From contig NZ_CP150144.1 of the NCBI RefSeq assembly GCF_037963145.1, forward strand, positions 124,001 through 188,000: 64,000 bases of DNA, read 5' to 3'. The position numbers and the translations under genes were made by a program. Origin of the DNA: Oceanobacillus sp. FSL K6-2867. Lineage in GTDB: Bacteria; Bacillota; Bacilli; Bacillales; Amphibacillaceae. Each line of letters begins with the position of its first letter. The first letter of the stretch is position 1. Positions 39,206-48,512 of the stretch are shown piece by piece. Below the pieces are notes generated by a model. The model was not told the DNA's origin, did no database searches, and was given only the letters and a program-made list of their open reading frames with translations.

Positions 39206-40498
39206 TTATTGCTTTGCAATCTTACTGTTGTCCACAAGGAAATCGATTGCCGCTCTGATTTTCAGATCGTTTTTAATTGTTTCATTGCTTCCACCAAGCA
39301 TTTGTACTAGCTGGTCAACTTCAATGCCGTACATAGAAGCCATTTTCTCAAGCTCTGCATTAACATCTTCTTCAGATGCTTCAATGTTTTCAGCTTTCAC
39401 GATTGCTTCCAATGTTAGGTTTGTTTTAACGCGTTTTGCTGCATCTTCTTTCATTTGCTCTTTCAATGCATCTTTATCCTGACCAGCGAATTGAGAATAC
39501 ATTTCAAGTGTCATGCCTTGCATTTGCAATTGCTGTTCAAACTCTCTTAGCATTTGATCAAGCTCTGTCTCAACCATTGCATCTGGAATGTCAACTTCTG
39601 TGTTTTCAGATGCTTGCTGAATTAATGATTCGCGCTTTTTGTTGTCTGCATCTTGCTTACGCTGTGATTCAAGCTCTTCACGTTTTTTATTTTTCAATTC
39701 GTCAAGTGTTTCTACTTCATCATCAACATCTTTAGCGAACTCATCGTCAAGTTCTGGAAGTTCTTTTGATTTAATTTCATGAATCTTAACTTTAAATACA
39801 GCATCTTTACCAGCTAAGTTTTCTGCATGGTATTCTTCAGGGAAACTAACTTCGATTTCTGTTTCTTCTCCTGCTTCTTTACCAATCAATTTTTCCTCAA
39901 ATCCAGGAATAAATGAACCTGAACCAATTTCTAGTGAATGGTTTTCACCTTTACCACCTTCGAATGCTTCACCATCTAAGAAACCTTCAAAATCGATAAC
40001 AGCTGTATCGCCATCCTCTATTTTTCCGTCTTCTTTTACAACAAGCTCTGCGTGACGTTCAAGGATCGTATTAATTTCATTTTCAACATCTTCATCTGTA
40101 ACTTCAACAGATTCTTCTTCAACTTCCAGTCCTTTGTAGTCCCCTAAAGTAACTTCAGGCTTCACTTCAACAACAGCAGTGAAAACCAAGTCTTTTCCTT
40201 TTTCAATTTGTTCAATATCTACTTCCGGCTGTGCAATTGGAAAGATATCTGTTTCGTCAATTGCTTTTGTATATGCCTCTGGCAAAACGATATCTACAGC
40301 GTCTTGATAAAGTGCTTCTACACCAAAACGTTTTTCAAACATGCCGCGTGGAATTTTCCCTTTACGGAAACCTGGAATCTGTACATCTTTCGATACTTTT
40401 TTGAATGCTTTGTCCAATGCTAGATTAAAATCATCCGCAGGTACTTCAAACGTTAATTTTCCTTTGTTACCTTCTTGTTTTTCCCATTTTGCTGTCAT
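39206..40498 (-). CDS. tig: Trigger factor
   Basis: This ribosome-associated chaperone and peptidyl-prolyl isomerase meets nascent chains at the exit tunnel. The ribosome-binding signature is [17 protein letters not shown], near residue 43. A FKBP-type PPIase domain (about 160-245, [20 protein letters not shown]) and the helical C-terminal substrate cradle follow. The length of 430 is normal, and GGAGGG precedes the ATG. Confidence 0.97.
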   Translation of the reverse strand: MTAKWEKQEGNKGKLTFEVPADDFNLALDKAFKKVSKDVQIPGFRKGKIPRGMFEKRFGVEALYQDAVDIVLPEAYTKAIDETDIFPIAQPEVDIEQIEKGKDLVFTAVVEVKPEVTLGDYKGLEVEEESVEVTDEDVENEINTILERHAELVVKEDGKIEDGDTAVIDFEGFLDGEAFEGGKGENHSLEIGSGSFIPGFEEKLIGKEAGEETEIEVSFPEEYHAENLAGKDAVFKVKIHEIKSKELPELDDEFAKDVDDEVETLDELKNKKREELESQRKQDADNKKRESLIQQASENTEVDIPDAMVETELDQMLREFEQQLQMQGMTLEMYSQFAGQDKDALKEQMKEDAAKRVKTNLTLEAIVKAENIEASEEDVNAELEKMASMYGIEVDQLVQMLGGSNETIKNDLKIRAAIDFLVDNSKIAKQ

Positions 40499-40633
40499 TC
40501 ATAATCCCTCCAAAATCTATTGTATCAATTCATTTTCATAATTTAATGTGTGAATGATAGTTATATTCGAATTTGCAACCATCTCATTATAACATAATTT
40601 GTATGGCTTTCAAGCATTTACTGCCTCATTCAT

Positions 40634-41614
40634 CTATTCTTCGATAATGCTTAAGTATAAAGAATCACACATACTAATCTCTTTCATTTTCCGTGCAATT
40701 GTCTCCGATACTCCATCGTCAGCATTTGTAGGTATATGTAAATACTGTTCTCCTATTTTCTTGATTGCTTCTGCAATGTCGCCAACTTCTTTATTCGTTG
40801 GCATGAACGGGTAAACGACATAAACATAACGATATAAAAGTTGCTTTAATAATTGAAATAACGTTGGATTCTCCTGTTCCATATTCCGTAAAATAACTAG
40901 AATTTGGTTATAGATGTTATTGCTTTTTATATCCTCTAACTTTAAAGGTACTATACCCATGCTTAAACTAAATTTATGTATTTCCACTTCATCAGAGACA
41001 TTGCTTTCCTTCATCCAAATTAGAAGAGCCGTTTTAATAACGGGATGAACATGTTCATTTGTTAAAAGAGATAAAACATCCCGGTCAGGCCGTACTTTCA
41101 TACTCCGCATACGATTAACAATACGCCATTGTTCCTGATGATTATCTTGATTAATAGCTTCATACAATTCTTCTATGATAGAACTTTTACTTTCTACTGC
41201 TAAATCCATTTTCATTTGTTCACTCATATCATACAGCTGTTTAAATTGCTCCTCAAGAAAATCAGGAACTGAACCATTCTCAAATTCGTATTCGATTTGT
41301 TCCATCAACAAATCATACTGATTGGTCTGAAAAAGAATCGTTAAATAAATATGTACATAATGATAATAATCTTCGTTCCTAAGCTGAAGCAATTCCTCAC
41401 ATAAATCCTGTGCTTCCGCAGTTCGACCTAGTTCCATTAAACATATCAGCTTACCAATTAGAATTTCGTGATTATCAATATGGTAGCTCAATAGGAGATT
41501 CAGCTTATTTAATGCCTCTTCATAGCGTTTCTCCTGTAAAGCGAATAAGCTTTCTTCCTCAAGTCTTTTCTGCAGCTTCGGAAAAAGTATTATATTTTCT
41601 GATTTTGAACCCAT
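40634..41614 (-). CDS. ysoA: TPR-repeat protein YsoA
   Basis: The 326-residue soluble protein has tetratricopeptide-like helix pairs in its first third (ALQEKRYEEALNKLNLLLSY and LICLMELGRTAEAQDLCEELL). A less regular helical remainder follows. It lies immediately upstream of tig, the place of ysoA in B. subtilis. The molecular role is unknown. AGGTG lies just before the ATG. Confidence 0.83.
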   Translation of the reverse strand: MGSKSENIILFPKLQKRLEEESLFALQEKRYEEALNKLNLLLSYHIDNHEILIGKLICLMELGRTAEAQDLCEELLQLRNEDYYHYVHIYLTILFQTNQYDLLMEQIEYEFENGSVPDFLEEQFKQLYDMSEQMKMDLAVESKSSIIEELYEAINQDNHQEQWRIVNRMRSMKVRPDRDVLSLLTNEHVHPVIKTALLIWMKESNVSDEVEIHKFSLSMGIVPLKLEDIKSNNIYNQILVILRNMEQENPTLFQLLKQLLYRYVYVVYPFMPTNKEVGDIAEAIKKIGEQYLHIPTNADDGVSETIARKMKEISMCDSLYLSIIEE

Positions 41615-41705
41615 TTATTCACCTCTTTCCTCTATTATATAGTATATGAATTTCTTTAATTTGTATAAATACCCAAAATGAAAGAAATTAAACACAGAAA
41701 TATAG

Positions 41706-41741
41706 AAAGAGAAACCTATTTGATGTGATAGGTTTCTCTTT
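41706..41741. terminator. Orphan terminator-like hairpin upstream of ysoA
   Basis: AAAGAGAAACCTAT and its perfect complement (14 bp, 8-base loop) end in CTTTCTATATTT on the minus strand and CTCTTT on the plus strand. No gene ends at it on either strand. Confidence 0.75.
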
Positions 41742-42111
41742 AGCAGCGTTCTCAGTAAAGCATAAAGCGGTATACCCACTATTTGTAAGCGCTACTATTA
41801 ATAATCAATTAAAAAATAAGCTCCGAAGCTTAGTTATGTAATTAATTTAAGTATAAATGAATTTGAGAATGATTGCAATTTTCAAAGAAAAAGGTTTGCT
41901 ATAGAATTATGGAGAGCGCATTCTCAAAATGAGAGGGTAGATGAATATATTATCATAATTTAAAATATGATTATGACTTTAATTGCATAAACCTATAATA
42001 GAATTTTAAGTGCTGCCAAGCAAAAGAACAAATATTTTTATGATGTGCATTCTTTAACATGGGTTTAAAAATTTCAGATGTTTATGAACTGATAGTTTCA
42101 GGAAGCTTTTA
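41742..42111. other. AT-rich non-coding interval
   Basis: About 370 bases with no supported gene or RNA. A weak TTGAGAATGATTGCAATTTTCAA inverted repeat occurs at about 41869-41891. It lies where B. subtilis carries the ilv-leu operon. Confidence 0.5.
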
Positions 42112-42149
42112 GTAAAAATCCCTCCGCCAAGTCACGGTTCTGGCGGAGG
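42112..42149 (-). terminator. Terminator downstream of the broken Cys/His-rich gene
   Basis: CCTCCGCCA and its complement (9 bp, 11-base loop) are followed on the minus strand by GATTTTTAC. It is placed about 100 bases past the 42251 stop. Confidence 0.8.
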
Positions 42150-42250
42150 TCAGATCTAATAATAACGGGATGTGAGTTGAGACTGTTTCGTGCTACTTAC
42201 CATATCAGCAAAAGCGGAAAAGATTTGAAACATCGTTCATGGACATTGGT

Positions 42251-42434
42251 CTACGAATGCTGGTACCCTTTACATTTATGAGAGGGCCCCCGCTTATGAT
42301 ATTTGCAGCAGCCACCACCATGTCTTTCATGTTCTGAGGCATGGCATTCACAAACAAAATCCATATGGTTGCGAACCCGATTACGATTTTTACAACTCTT
42401 TACATTTCCGAAAAAAATTATCGTAACAACACAT
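42251..42434 (-). pseudogene. Small Cys/His-rich protein gene interrupted by a frameshift
   Basis: ATG 42434 has a very good ribosome site (GGGGGAG, 7 bases upstream) and begins MCCYDNFF, but stops after 14 codons. A one-base loss, either in the T7 run (42414-42420) or at a G further on, would join it to the frame that continues to 42251. That frame carries CECHASEHERHGGGCCKYH. The joined product would be about 60 residues, rich in Cys, His, Lys and Arg, like small spore-coat or metal-binding proteins. The long frame running up to 42601 starts at a TTG without a ribosome site and is not credible. Function unknown; a sequencing error is possible. Confidence 0.5.
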
Positions 42435-42602
42435 ATATTTTCTCCCCCATGACGTAAAAATCGATCGGCCACATTAATAGTATATTGATTAATTGTACTG
42501 AGTGACTGGACAAACTGGCTGGTATAAACGAACAATTTTCTGATGATTACAAAGAAAACAGCCCACCTCAAAATCGTTATAATGATACAAGCCAATACCA
42601 AA

Positions 42603-42650
42603 TAAATAAGGAGTGGCTCGTATACTACTGATCTAAAAATGCCACTCCTC
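42603..42650 (-). terminator. Weak terminator after the ZinT-like gene
   Basis: AGGAGTGGC and its complement (9 bp, 23-base loop) are followed by TATTTATTT on the minus strand. Confidence 0.55.
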
Positions 42651-42698
42651 CATTGATATAATACTATCGCCAGTCTGCTCTATAGACAGTTTTACCTT

Positions 42699-43715
42699 TT
42701 AATGTGCAATCATATCATGGACGATACTAGCTCCATCCATATCTTTTGGGTAATATGTTGGCCAATGTTCTACTTCTTCTAATAATGCTTCACGATCGTT
42801 CCCCCAATACAAGTGGTAATGTTCAGCCACTGTTGGATAGATATTATGATCACTGAATTGAATAAATTGTGGAAGCTCATCGTTTTTATCTGCTAATTTA
42901 AAAATAAATCGAACTCCTCTATTTCCTGCTTCATACGTTAAGATTTCATAACCGTCATAAACATATTCACCTGTAAGTTTGTTGTCATTATTAAAGAACG
43001 TCACCGTATTGCCTTCTATGATAATACGGTCAACATCAGTTTCGTATCCATGCTTGTAATATTCCTTATATCCTTTAGCACTCATGTCTCCATCATGCTC
43101 TGATTTATAAGAAAACACTTCATCCAACGTACCATCCTGCAAGTATGGATAAACGGACTGCCAGTCTCCTTCCCAATCAGAAAGTTCACGATCCTTAACT
43201 TGACTGTCTTCGAAATAACCATTGTAAATTTGTTCATCATGACTATGGTGATGGTCGTGACCATGATGATCATCAATCACAATTTCTATTGGTGCCGATT
43301 GTACATAAGCTTCATGTTCATCATTGAAAAGAACCGCTTTTATTTGTTGACCATTATTGATAGCCTCACCTTTAAAACTGCTGCCTTCTTGATCTTCACT
43401 AAGAGTCCATCCAACCTCTTGATTATCTCTTATGTACCAGTGCCAATGATCAAATTCTTTTCCTTTTTCAAATACAGCCGTTAGTTCGACAATATCCCCA
43501 GTGTGATAATGATCTGCTGCTCCTTGGATATCAACTTCCTCTGGTGCTTGATGATTGTTACTGCTGTCATGATCATGTAATGCACTGGAAGATGATTCCT
43601 TTTTCTCTTGCTCCTCTGCCTTACCTTCTTGCAAATCAGCGTTCTGGCAGCCGAACAACAAAACTAGAAGACTAATAATTACTATTCCTATCCCCTTTGC
43701 AAATAAACTTTTCAT
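42699..43715 (-). CDS. ZinT-domain zinc-binding lipoprotein
   Basis: The protein has a lipoprotein signal (LLFGC, Cys23) and a His/Asp-rich segment. A middle domain contains the pattern GAADHYHTGDIVEL..HWHWYI, followed by a very His-rich linker DDHHGHDHHHSHDEQ. The C-terminal ZinT/YodA-type domain (about residues 160-338) begins GYFEDSQVKDRELSDWEGDW and contains AEHYHLYWG. ZinT domains bind zinc and pass it to ABC importers, as in AdcA. ATG 43715 is used, with AAGGAG 10 bases upstream; GTG 43724 is too close to that site. A strong promoter and a Zur-like operator precede it. No zinc ABC permease is adjacent. Confidence 0.87.
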   Translation of the reverse strand: MKSLFAKGIGIVIISLLVLLFGCQNADLQEGKAEEQEKKESSSSALHDHDSSNNHQAPEEVDIQGAADHYHTGDIVELTAVFEKGKEFDHWHWYIRDNQEVGWTLSEDQEGSSFKGEAINNGQQIKAVLFNDEHEAYVQSAPIEIVIDDHHGHDHHHSHDEQIYNGYFEDSQVKDRELSDWEGDWQSVYPYLQDGTLDEVFSYKSEHDGDMSAKGYKEYYKHGYETDVDRIIIEGNTVTFFNNDNKLTGEYVYDGYEILTYEAGNRGVRFIFKLADKNDELPQFIQFSDHNIYPTVAEHYHLYWGNDREALLEEVEHWPTYYPKDMDGASIVHDMIAH

Positions 43716-43741
43716 TCTTAACACGCTCCTTTTTCTATATA

Positions 43742-43774
43742 ATCGTAACTATTACTATTCGTAATAGTTACGAT
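43742..43774. promoter_or_regulatory. Zur-type operator, extended palindrome
   Basis: ATCGTAACTATTAC and its perfect complement flank a 5-base centre. It contains TCGTAATAGTTACGA, one mismatch from the Zur box TCGTAATNATTACGA, and a second overlapping half-match. It sits just downstream of the -10 element, ideal for repression when zinc is sufficient. Confidence 0.85.
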
Positions 43775-43778
43775 TTAG

Positions 43779-43808
43779 ATTATACACAGTTTTATTAGAG
43801 AGCGTCAA
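43779..43808 (-). promoter_or_regulatory. SigA promoter of the ZinT-like gene
   Basis: TTGACG (43808-43803) and a perfect TATAAT (43784-43779) are 18 bases apart on the minus strand, directly before the Zur box. Confidence 0.8.
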
Positions 43809-44005
43809 TATAAATATTAAAATATTATTAATTTTATTAGATTAGAAATATAGATAGAGATTTATTATATAGAAAGGATAAAAATACTATAATTAGCGCG
43901 ATAGAGAATAGTACGATTCTTTAATAGAGGAAGCAAACTCCCTAAACTAATTATATAAATATGAAAAAAAGCCTTGCAAACATTTGTTTACAAGGCTTTA
44001 AATAG

Positions 44006-44079
44006 CGTCCCAGGCAGGATTCGAACCTGCGACCCACAGCTTAGAAGGCTGTTGCTCTATCCAGCTGAGCTACTGGGAC
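44006..44079 (-). tRNA. tRNA-Arg (anticodon TCT)
   Basis: The minus strand gives a full cloverleaf: acceptor GTCCCAG/CTGGGAC, D-loop AGCTCAGCTGGATAGAGC, anticodon loop CTTCTAA with TCT, and TΨC arm GCAGGTTCGAATCCTGC. CCA is not encoded (GCTA follows), so it would be added after transcription. Confidence 0.96.
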
Positions 44080-44090
44080 AATTATTGTTT

Positions 44091-44164
44091 TGGAGCGGGT
44101 GAAGGGAATCGAACCCTCATCATCAGCTTGGAAGGCTGAGGTTTTACCACTAAACTACACCCGC
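44091..44164 (-). tRNA. tRNA-Gly (anticodon TCC)
   Basis: The minus strand gives acceptor GCGGGTG/CACCCGC, D-arm GTTTAGTGGTAAAAC, anticodon loop CTTCCAA with TCC, and TΨC arm GAGGGTTCGATTCCCTT. CCA is encoded. It precedes tRNA-Arg by 11 bases, so they form one short tRNA operon. Confidence 0.96.
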
Positions 44165-44316
44165 GTCTTTTTCTATAAGTGAGAATATGTTGTTCAAACG
44201 CTGATTAAGAATGCACTACTTAACTATATATGTAAAATACCACAAATTGTTCTCGCTGTTTTTAGCGGACAAGAATTATTATAGGCAGGAAACCGTCTTT
44301 TGTCAACACTTTTCGT

Positions 44317-44357
44317 AAAAAACTTTTAAGGAAGTGTTTAAGCACTCCCTTAAAAGT
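44317..44357 (-). terminator. Terminator after ysnB
   Basis: ACTTTTAAGGAAGTG and its near-perfect complement (6-base loop, one mismatch) end on the minus strand in a T6 run. Confidence 0.88.
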
Positions 44358-44367
44358 AAACTTTATT

Positions 44368-44877
44368 TTATATTGATACGTTTTTTGTTAGAGCTTCCAC
44401 TAACTCCCCATTTACATTATAAAAATGAATAGTTATATCTGAAGGATCATCCCATCGCATGATAGCATAAGTTTTTTCATTTCTTCCTTTAGGCAGTCGG
44501 ATACTCCCCGGGTTGATAAAGAGCTTCTTTTCGACTTTTTCTGCACCTGCGATATGTGAATGCCCAAAGCAAACTACTTGCGCATTTTCTTCTTCTGCTC
44601 GGTATGATAGCCGCATTAGATTCATTTTCACATCAAAAAGATGTCCATGTGTAATATAAAAAGTCAACCCATCAAGCTCTATTGTTTGTTCATCTGGGTA
44701 GCGGACGTCGAAATCACAATTTCCTCCTACCCTGTAGAAGCCTTGAAGCTCGTCTGCATCGAATTCCAGTTCTGAGTCCCCACAATGAATTGACCATTTC
44801 ACGTCGTGCCTTTCTTTTATAGCAACAACTTCATTTGACAAACCATGACTATCACTTAAAATTAATACTTCTGCCAA
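44368..44877 (-). CDS. ysnB: YfcE/MJ0936-type metallophosphoesterase
   Basis: The 169-residue calcineurin-like enzyme has all metal-site blocks: LSDSHG, CGDSE, GGNCDFD, THGH and FGHSHIAG. Family members hydrolyse phosphodiesters; the natural substrate is unknown. The start is TTG with GGAGGTG upstream. It follows rdgB, the ysnA-ysnB order of B. subtilis, and probably shares the rph-rdgB transcript. Confidence 0.9.
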   Translation of the reverse strand: MAEVLILSDSHGLSNEVVAIKERHDVKWSIHCGDSELEFDADELQGFYRVGGNCDFDVRYPDEQTIELDGLTFYITHGHLFDVKMNLMRLSYRAEEENAQVVCFGHSHIAGAEKVEKKLFINPGSIRLPKGRNEKTYAIMRWDDPSDITIHFYNVNGELVEALTKNVSI

Positions 44878-44916
44878 ATCATCACCTCCAGTTTAAAGGC
44901 TGCACTAAAAATGCAC

Positions 44917-45513
44917 TTATAACGTATGTATCCATTTTTCTAACTGAATAATCGCATTTCTGCGATGGCTGATTCGATTCTTTTCTTGTGGGTCTAATTC
45001 TGCCATGGTAACCCCATATCCATCTGCTATGAAAATCGGGTCATAACCGAAACCATTTTCTCCCTTTTCCGAATCGGTTATTCTTCCTTCGCAATATCCA
45101 GTCCGAAAAGTTGTTTCTCTCCCAGGTACAGCGATTGCTAATACACAAATAAAACGTGCTGTACGTTTAACAACGGGTACATCTTCCAACTCCGCTAAAA
45201 CCTTATTAATGTTCGCCTTGTCGTCTTTTGGCTCACCTGCATATCGTGCAGAAAAAAGGCCCGGACGTCCACCTAGCGCATCGATTATTAAGCCGGAATC
45301 ATCAGCAAGTACCGGTATGTTTAATAATGCTGCAATTTGCTCAGCTTTTAGAGCAGCATTTTCTTCAAAGGTTGATCCAGTTTCCTCGACATCTGGAATT
45401 GCTTGATCTAAATCAAGTAATGATAAGGCTTCAATTGATTTTTCTGCAAAAAACTCCTTAAATTCCTTTGCTTTTCCTTGATTTTTTGTAGCAATAATAA
45501 TATGTTTCATCAT
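44917..45513 (-). CDS. rdgB: dITP/XTP pyrophosphatase (HAM1/RdgB)
   Basis: It hydrolyses non-canonical purine nucleoside triphosphates to monophosphates and keeps them out of DNA. ATKNQGKAKEF, LADDSGLIIDALGGRPGLFSARYAG, GFGYDPIF and SHRRNA are the family signatures. The length of 198 is normal. Start at ATG 45513 or 45510 after GGAG. It lies 7 bases after rph. Confidence 0.95.
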   Translation of the reverse strand: MMKHIIIATKNQGKAKEFKEFFAEKSIEALSLLDLDQAIPDVEETGSTFEENAALKAEQIAALLNIPVLADDSGLIIDALGGRPGLFSARYAGEPKDDKANINKVLAELEDVPVVKRTARFICVLAIAVPGRETTFRTGYCEGRITDSEKGENGFGYDPIFIADGYGVTMAELDPQEKNRISHRRNAIIQLEKWIHTL

Positions 45514-45520
45514 TGATCTC

Positions 45521-46279
45521 CTATTTTTTCACGGAATTTGTTTCACCAATTCGATCTGCCAGCTCACCAATCGTTCCCTTTTGAATTTCTATGATTTGCT
45601 GTAATCCTTCTTCAGCAAGCCCCAACATCGCCTGCAGCTGTTTATTAGAAAAAGTTGCTTCCTCCCCAGTTCCTTGGATCTCTACAAATTCACCAGAACC
45701 AGTCATAACAATATTCATATCGACATGGGCTTGAAAGTCTTCTTCATAATTCAAATCTAATACTTCCTTACCATCCGGTAAAACACCCACAGAAATTGCA
45801 GCTAAGTAATCACGTACTGGCATTTTAGAGATTGCCTTTGTCTCTAGCATTTTGCCAAACGCAAGAACGACTGCGATAAATGCTCCTGTAATCGATGCTG
45901 TTCGTGTACCTCCATCCGCTTGTATGACATCACAGTCTACCCAAACGGTTCGTTCACCGATTTTGTCTAAATCGACTACTGCACGTAAAGCGCGGCCAAT
46001 CAATCGCTGGATTTCCATCGTTCTTCCACTGACTTTCCCTTTTGACGATTCACGAATATTTCGCTGAGCAGTCGCTCGCGGCAGCATTGCATACTCTGCA
46101 GTAATCCATCCTTTGCCTTGCCCTCGCATAAATGGAGGAACACGGTCTTCAATACTGGCATTACAAATTACCTTTGTATTTCCAACCTCTATTAAGACAG
46201 AGCCCTCAGGGTGACTTATATAGTTTTTCGTAATCGTTATCGGTCTCAAATTATTCACTTCACGTTGATCATTTCTCAT
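45521..46279 (-). CDS. rph: Ribonuclease PH
   Basis: This phosphorolytic 3'-5' exonuclease trims tRNA precursors to the CCA end. [58 protein letters not shown] and [21 protein letters not shown] are characteristic. The length of 252 is normal. It is the first of rph-rdgB-ysnB, with GGAGGAA before the ATG. Confidence 0.96.
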   Translation of the reverse strand: MRNDQREVNNLRPITITKNYISHPEGSVLIEVGNTKVICNASIEDRVPPFMRGQGKGWITAEYAMLPRATAQRNIRESSKGKVSGRTMEIQRLIGRALRAVVDLDKIGERTVWVDCDVIQADGGTRTASITGAFIAVVLAFGKMLETKAISKMPVRDYLAAISVGVLPDGKEVLDLNYEEDFQAHVDMNIVMTGSGEFVEIQGTGEEATFSNKQLQAMLGLAEEGLQQIIEIQKGTIGELADRIGETNSVKK

Positions 46280-46393
46280 AAAAAATTCCTCCTCTTACAA
46301 CATTAGCTTATCATATTTTCTGCAAAAGCAACATGCTGATACATTTTTATTACGTAACTTTCATCACTATTAAAAAAGATACATTTCCTTACA

Positions 46394-46429
46394 TATAAGA
46401 AAGAGGCCTGCAATGGCTGCAGCCTCTTT
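46394..46429 (-). terminator. Terminator after gerM
   Basis: AAAGAGGC(C)TGCA and its complement form a hairpin with a single bulge just past the gerM stop; on the minus strand CTTTCTTATAT follows. Confidence 0.8.
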
Positions 46430-46432
46430 CGG

Positions 46433-47515
46433 TTATAGTTTTTCTGTTGGTGTAAATGCCTGCTTCGTTACTGGCTCTGTGTATTCCTCCCCGTTTTCAT
46501 TAACGAGTTGCTCTACATCTTCCACCTTTACATCAACTGCCTCGATATTCTCTTGTTCCGTTAGTGTCCTTACAAGTGTTTCCATTACTTCATCAGCAAT
46601 TACTGCTTGCTCCGAATCTTGTAAAATGTCTTTGCTAAAAACAAGTTCCAGTACACCATCATTTAATTCAGGCTTATTCGTCAATATTGTATCCGGGTTA
46701 AAAACATGAACAACATTCGTATTTAACCCTGGTCCATCAATAAGCGCCTGGACTATCGAACTATATTCATTGTCATTGTCCTCTGCAACTTCGATATGCT
46801 GTGTTACTGGTACATAATAACGATTCTCGCCGTGTTCTGCAGGATAGTATAATGTTACCGCCGTACTTTCAAGTAAATCTAAGGTATCTGTGTCAGCAAT
46901 GTTAATACCGTTTGTCCGTGAATAACCTTCGCCAATCGGCGTGCCGTTTACCGGCATTTCCGTTTGGGGATGCCCATTAATCCAAAGTTTGACTTTCGAT
47001 ACATTTTCAAATTGTGTTAATGTGTGGGTGATCGATTCTAATATTTTCAACTCATCAGCAGCTTCATAGTTTTTAAATTCCTCCGAAACGTCTACAATCA
47101 TTGTGCCATCTTCTTGCAGATTGACCCCAAGCACCTCTGTACCCTCAGGCAAAACAGCTTGAAAACCATTTGGCAGCATCTCGGTTACCGGCCCACCTTT
47201 TACAAGATATTCTACTACCTGATGTGCAACTTGTTTTGTATTTGGCAATTCAATTGTTTGCGGAGCTACCATACCATTTGCATCCATTAAGTACAGCTGC
47301 CTCGCAACAGTTTCCTCCGAATCTGCCTTTTCATTAACATTTTCTTCATTTTCTTTATTCACTGCATCTTCTTCTGATATATTTTCCAAATTATCAACTG
47401 CCTCAGCATTTGGAGGTGGGTCCATCTCTTCCATCGATTGTTCTCCCTTGAAACAGCCAGATAGAATCACCGAAATACTAATCGTTCCAATCAAAAGCTT
47501 TGCTCGCTTATGCAT
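46433..47515 (-). CDS. gerM: Germination/sporulation lipoprotein GerM
   Basis: GerM supports forespore encasement complexes and germination in B. subtilis. It has a lipobox VILSGC with Cys21, an acidic linker and two GerMN domains (about residues 75-205 and 225-345; for example YLVKGGPVTEML..LPEGTEVLGV and ALIDGPGLNTNVVHV). ATG 47515 (360 residues) follows AGGAGGT by 6 bases; the frame start 63 bases earlier is spurious. It lies between racE and rph as in B. subtilis. Confidence 0.93.
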   Translation of the reverse strand: MHKRAKLLIGTISISVILSGCFKGEQSMEEMDPPPNAEAVDNLENISEEDAVNKENEENVNEKADSEETVARQLYLMDANGMVAPQTIELPNTKQVAHQVVEYLVKGGPVTEMLPNGFQAVLPEGTEVLGVNLQEDGTMIVDVSEEFKNYEAADELKILESITHTLTQFENVSKVKLWINGHPQTEMPVNGTPIGEGYSRTNGINIADTDTLDLLESTAVTLYYPAEHGENRYYVPVTQHIEVAEDNDNEYSSIVQALIDGPGLNTNVVHVFNPDTILTNKPELNDGVLELVFSKDILQDSEQAVIADEVMETLVRTLTEQENIEAVDVKVEDVEQLVNENGEEYTEPVTKQAFTPTEKL

Positions 47516-47642
47516 GCCATTACCTCCTACGATGGTTTGTACTATTATATATACGAGCCCTCTGTGAAAATAGACCAATCAATATTAGAAAACTTGGCAA
47601 TTATGCAGCTTTTAAATGAAGCCCATTAGATTAGCACTTATG

Positions 47643-47683
47643 AAAAAATCAGGTATCTGATTTTTTCAGAATACCTGATTTTT
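47643..47683 (-). terminator. Terminator after racE
   Basis: AAAAATCAGGTAT and its complement overlap the racE stop codon and run into TTTTTTCATAAG on the minus strand. Confidence 0.88.
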
Positions 47684-48491
47684 ATCCAAGATTTGCTTTT
47701 CTGATTGTCAGCATTTGAAAATTTCCATCTTTAAAAATCCCTTTTGAAATTTCGATAAAAATTTCCAGCTCGCCAGTTGCATAAAATTGATGAACAGGTG
47801 GATGTTCCACTTTATTCAATAAATGATGAACATCTAAAATGGTACTTGCTTCTCTTGCAGTTTCCTCGCTTGAGGAAATAACGGTCACATGGTCTCCGAT
47901 CACTTCTTGGATTGTATTTTTCAATAGTGGATAATGAGTACACCCTAAAATAAGGACATCCATTTCTTTGTCTTTTTTTAATGGAACCAGTGATTCTTCC
48001 ACTACCTTTTTGGCCTGCTCACCGCTAAGAATCCCTTTTTCCACCATTGGGACAAACAAAGGACAAGCTAGTGCATTTACATGAATATCTGATTTTATTT
48101 TTTTTAATGCCAGCTCGTATGCACCACTTCTTACCGTACCCTCTGTTCCAATAATTCCGACTTGATTATTGTTTGTAAATTTAATTGCTGCTCTTGCACC
48201 AGGCTTTATAACGCCAATGACTGGAATATCCAATTTTTCTTTTAGGTCCTTCAATGTAAAAGCAGTTGCAGTATTACATGCGATAACAAGCATTTTAATA
48301 TTTTTTGTTAATAAAAATTCTACCATTTCCCATGTGAATTTCTTTACCTCTTCTTCAGTCCTTGGTCCATATGGACATCTTGCTGTATCCCCTATATAAA
48401 TTAACTTCTCCTTTGGCAGCTGTCTCATGAGCTCATGAACTACCGTTAAGCCGCCGACACCGGAGTCGATTACACCAATTGCTTTATCCAA
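47682..48491 (-). CDS. racE: Glutamate racemase
   Basis: It makes D-glutamate for peptidoglycan, and poly-γ-glutamate where that is made. The two catalytic Cys lie in [13 protein letters not shown] and [20 protein letters not shown] is at the N-terminus. The length of 269 is normal. The start is TTG 48491, with AGAGGAG 6 bases upstream. It lies 21 bases after the MarR gene, so they may share a transcript. Confidence 0.95.
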   Translation of the reverse strand: MDKAIGVIDSGVGGLTVVHELMRQLPKEKLIYIGDTARCPYGPRTEEEVKKFTWEMVEFLLTKNIKMLVIACNTATAFTLKDLKEKLDIPVIGVIKPGARAAIKFTNNNQVGIIGTEGTVRSGAYELALKKIKSDIHVNALACPLFVPMVEKGILSGEQAKKVVEESLVPLKKDKEMDVLILGCTHYPLLKNTIQEVIGDHVTVISSSEETAREASTILDVHHLLNKVEHPPVHQFYATGELEIFIEISKGIFKDGNFQMLTIRKANLG

Positions 48492-48512
48492 ATCTGTTTC
48501 TCCTCTTTGTTG

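Noticed and set aside
41869..41891. Fur/PerR-like inverted repeat TTGAGAATGATTGCAATTTTCAA
   Set aside because: The match is weak and no gene lies downstream at a sensible distance.
42251..42601. 116-codon frame starting with a membrane helix
   Set aside because: Its TTG start has no ribosome site. Only the downstream part (from 42434, with a frameshift) has gene-like signals.
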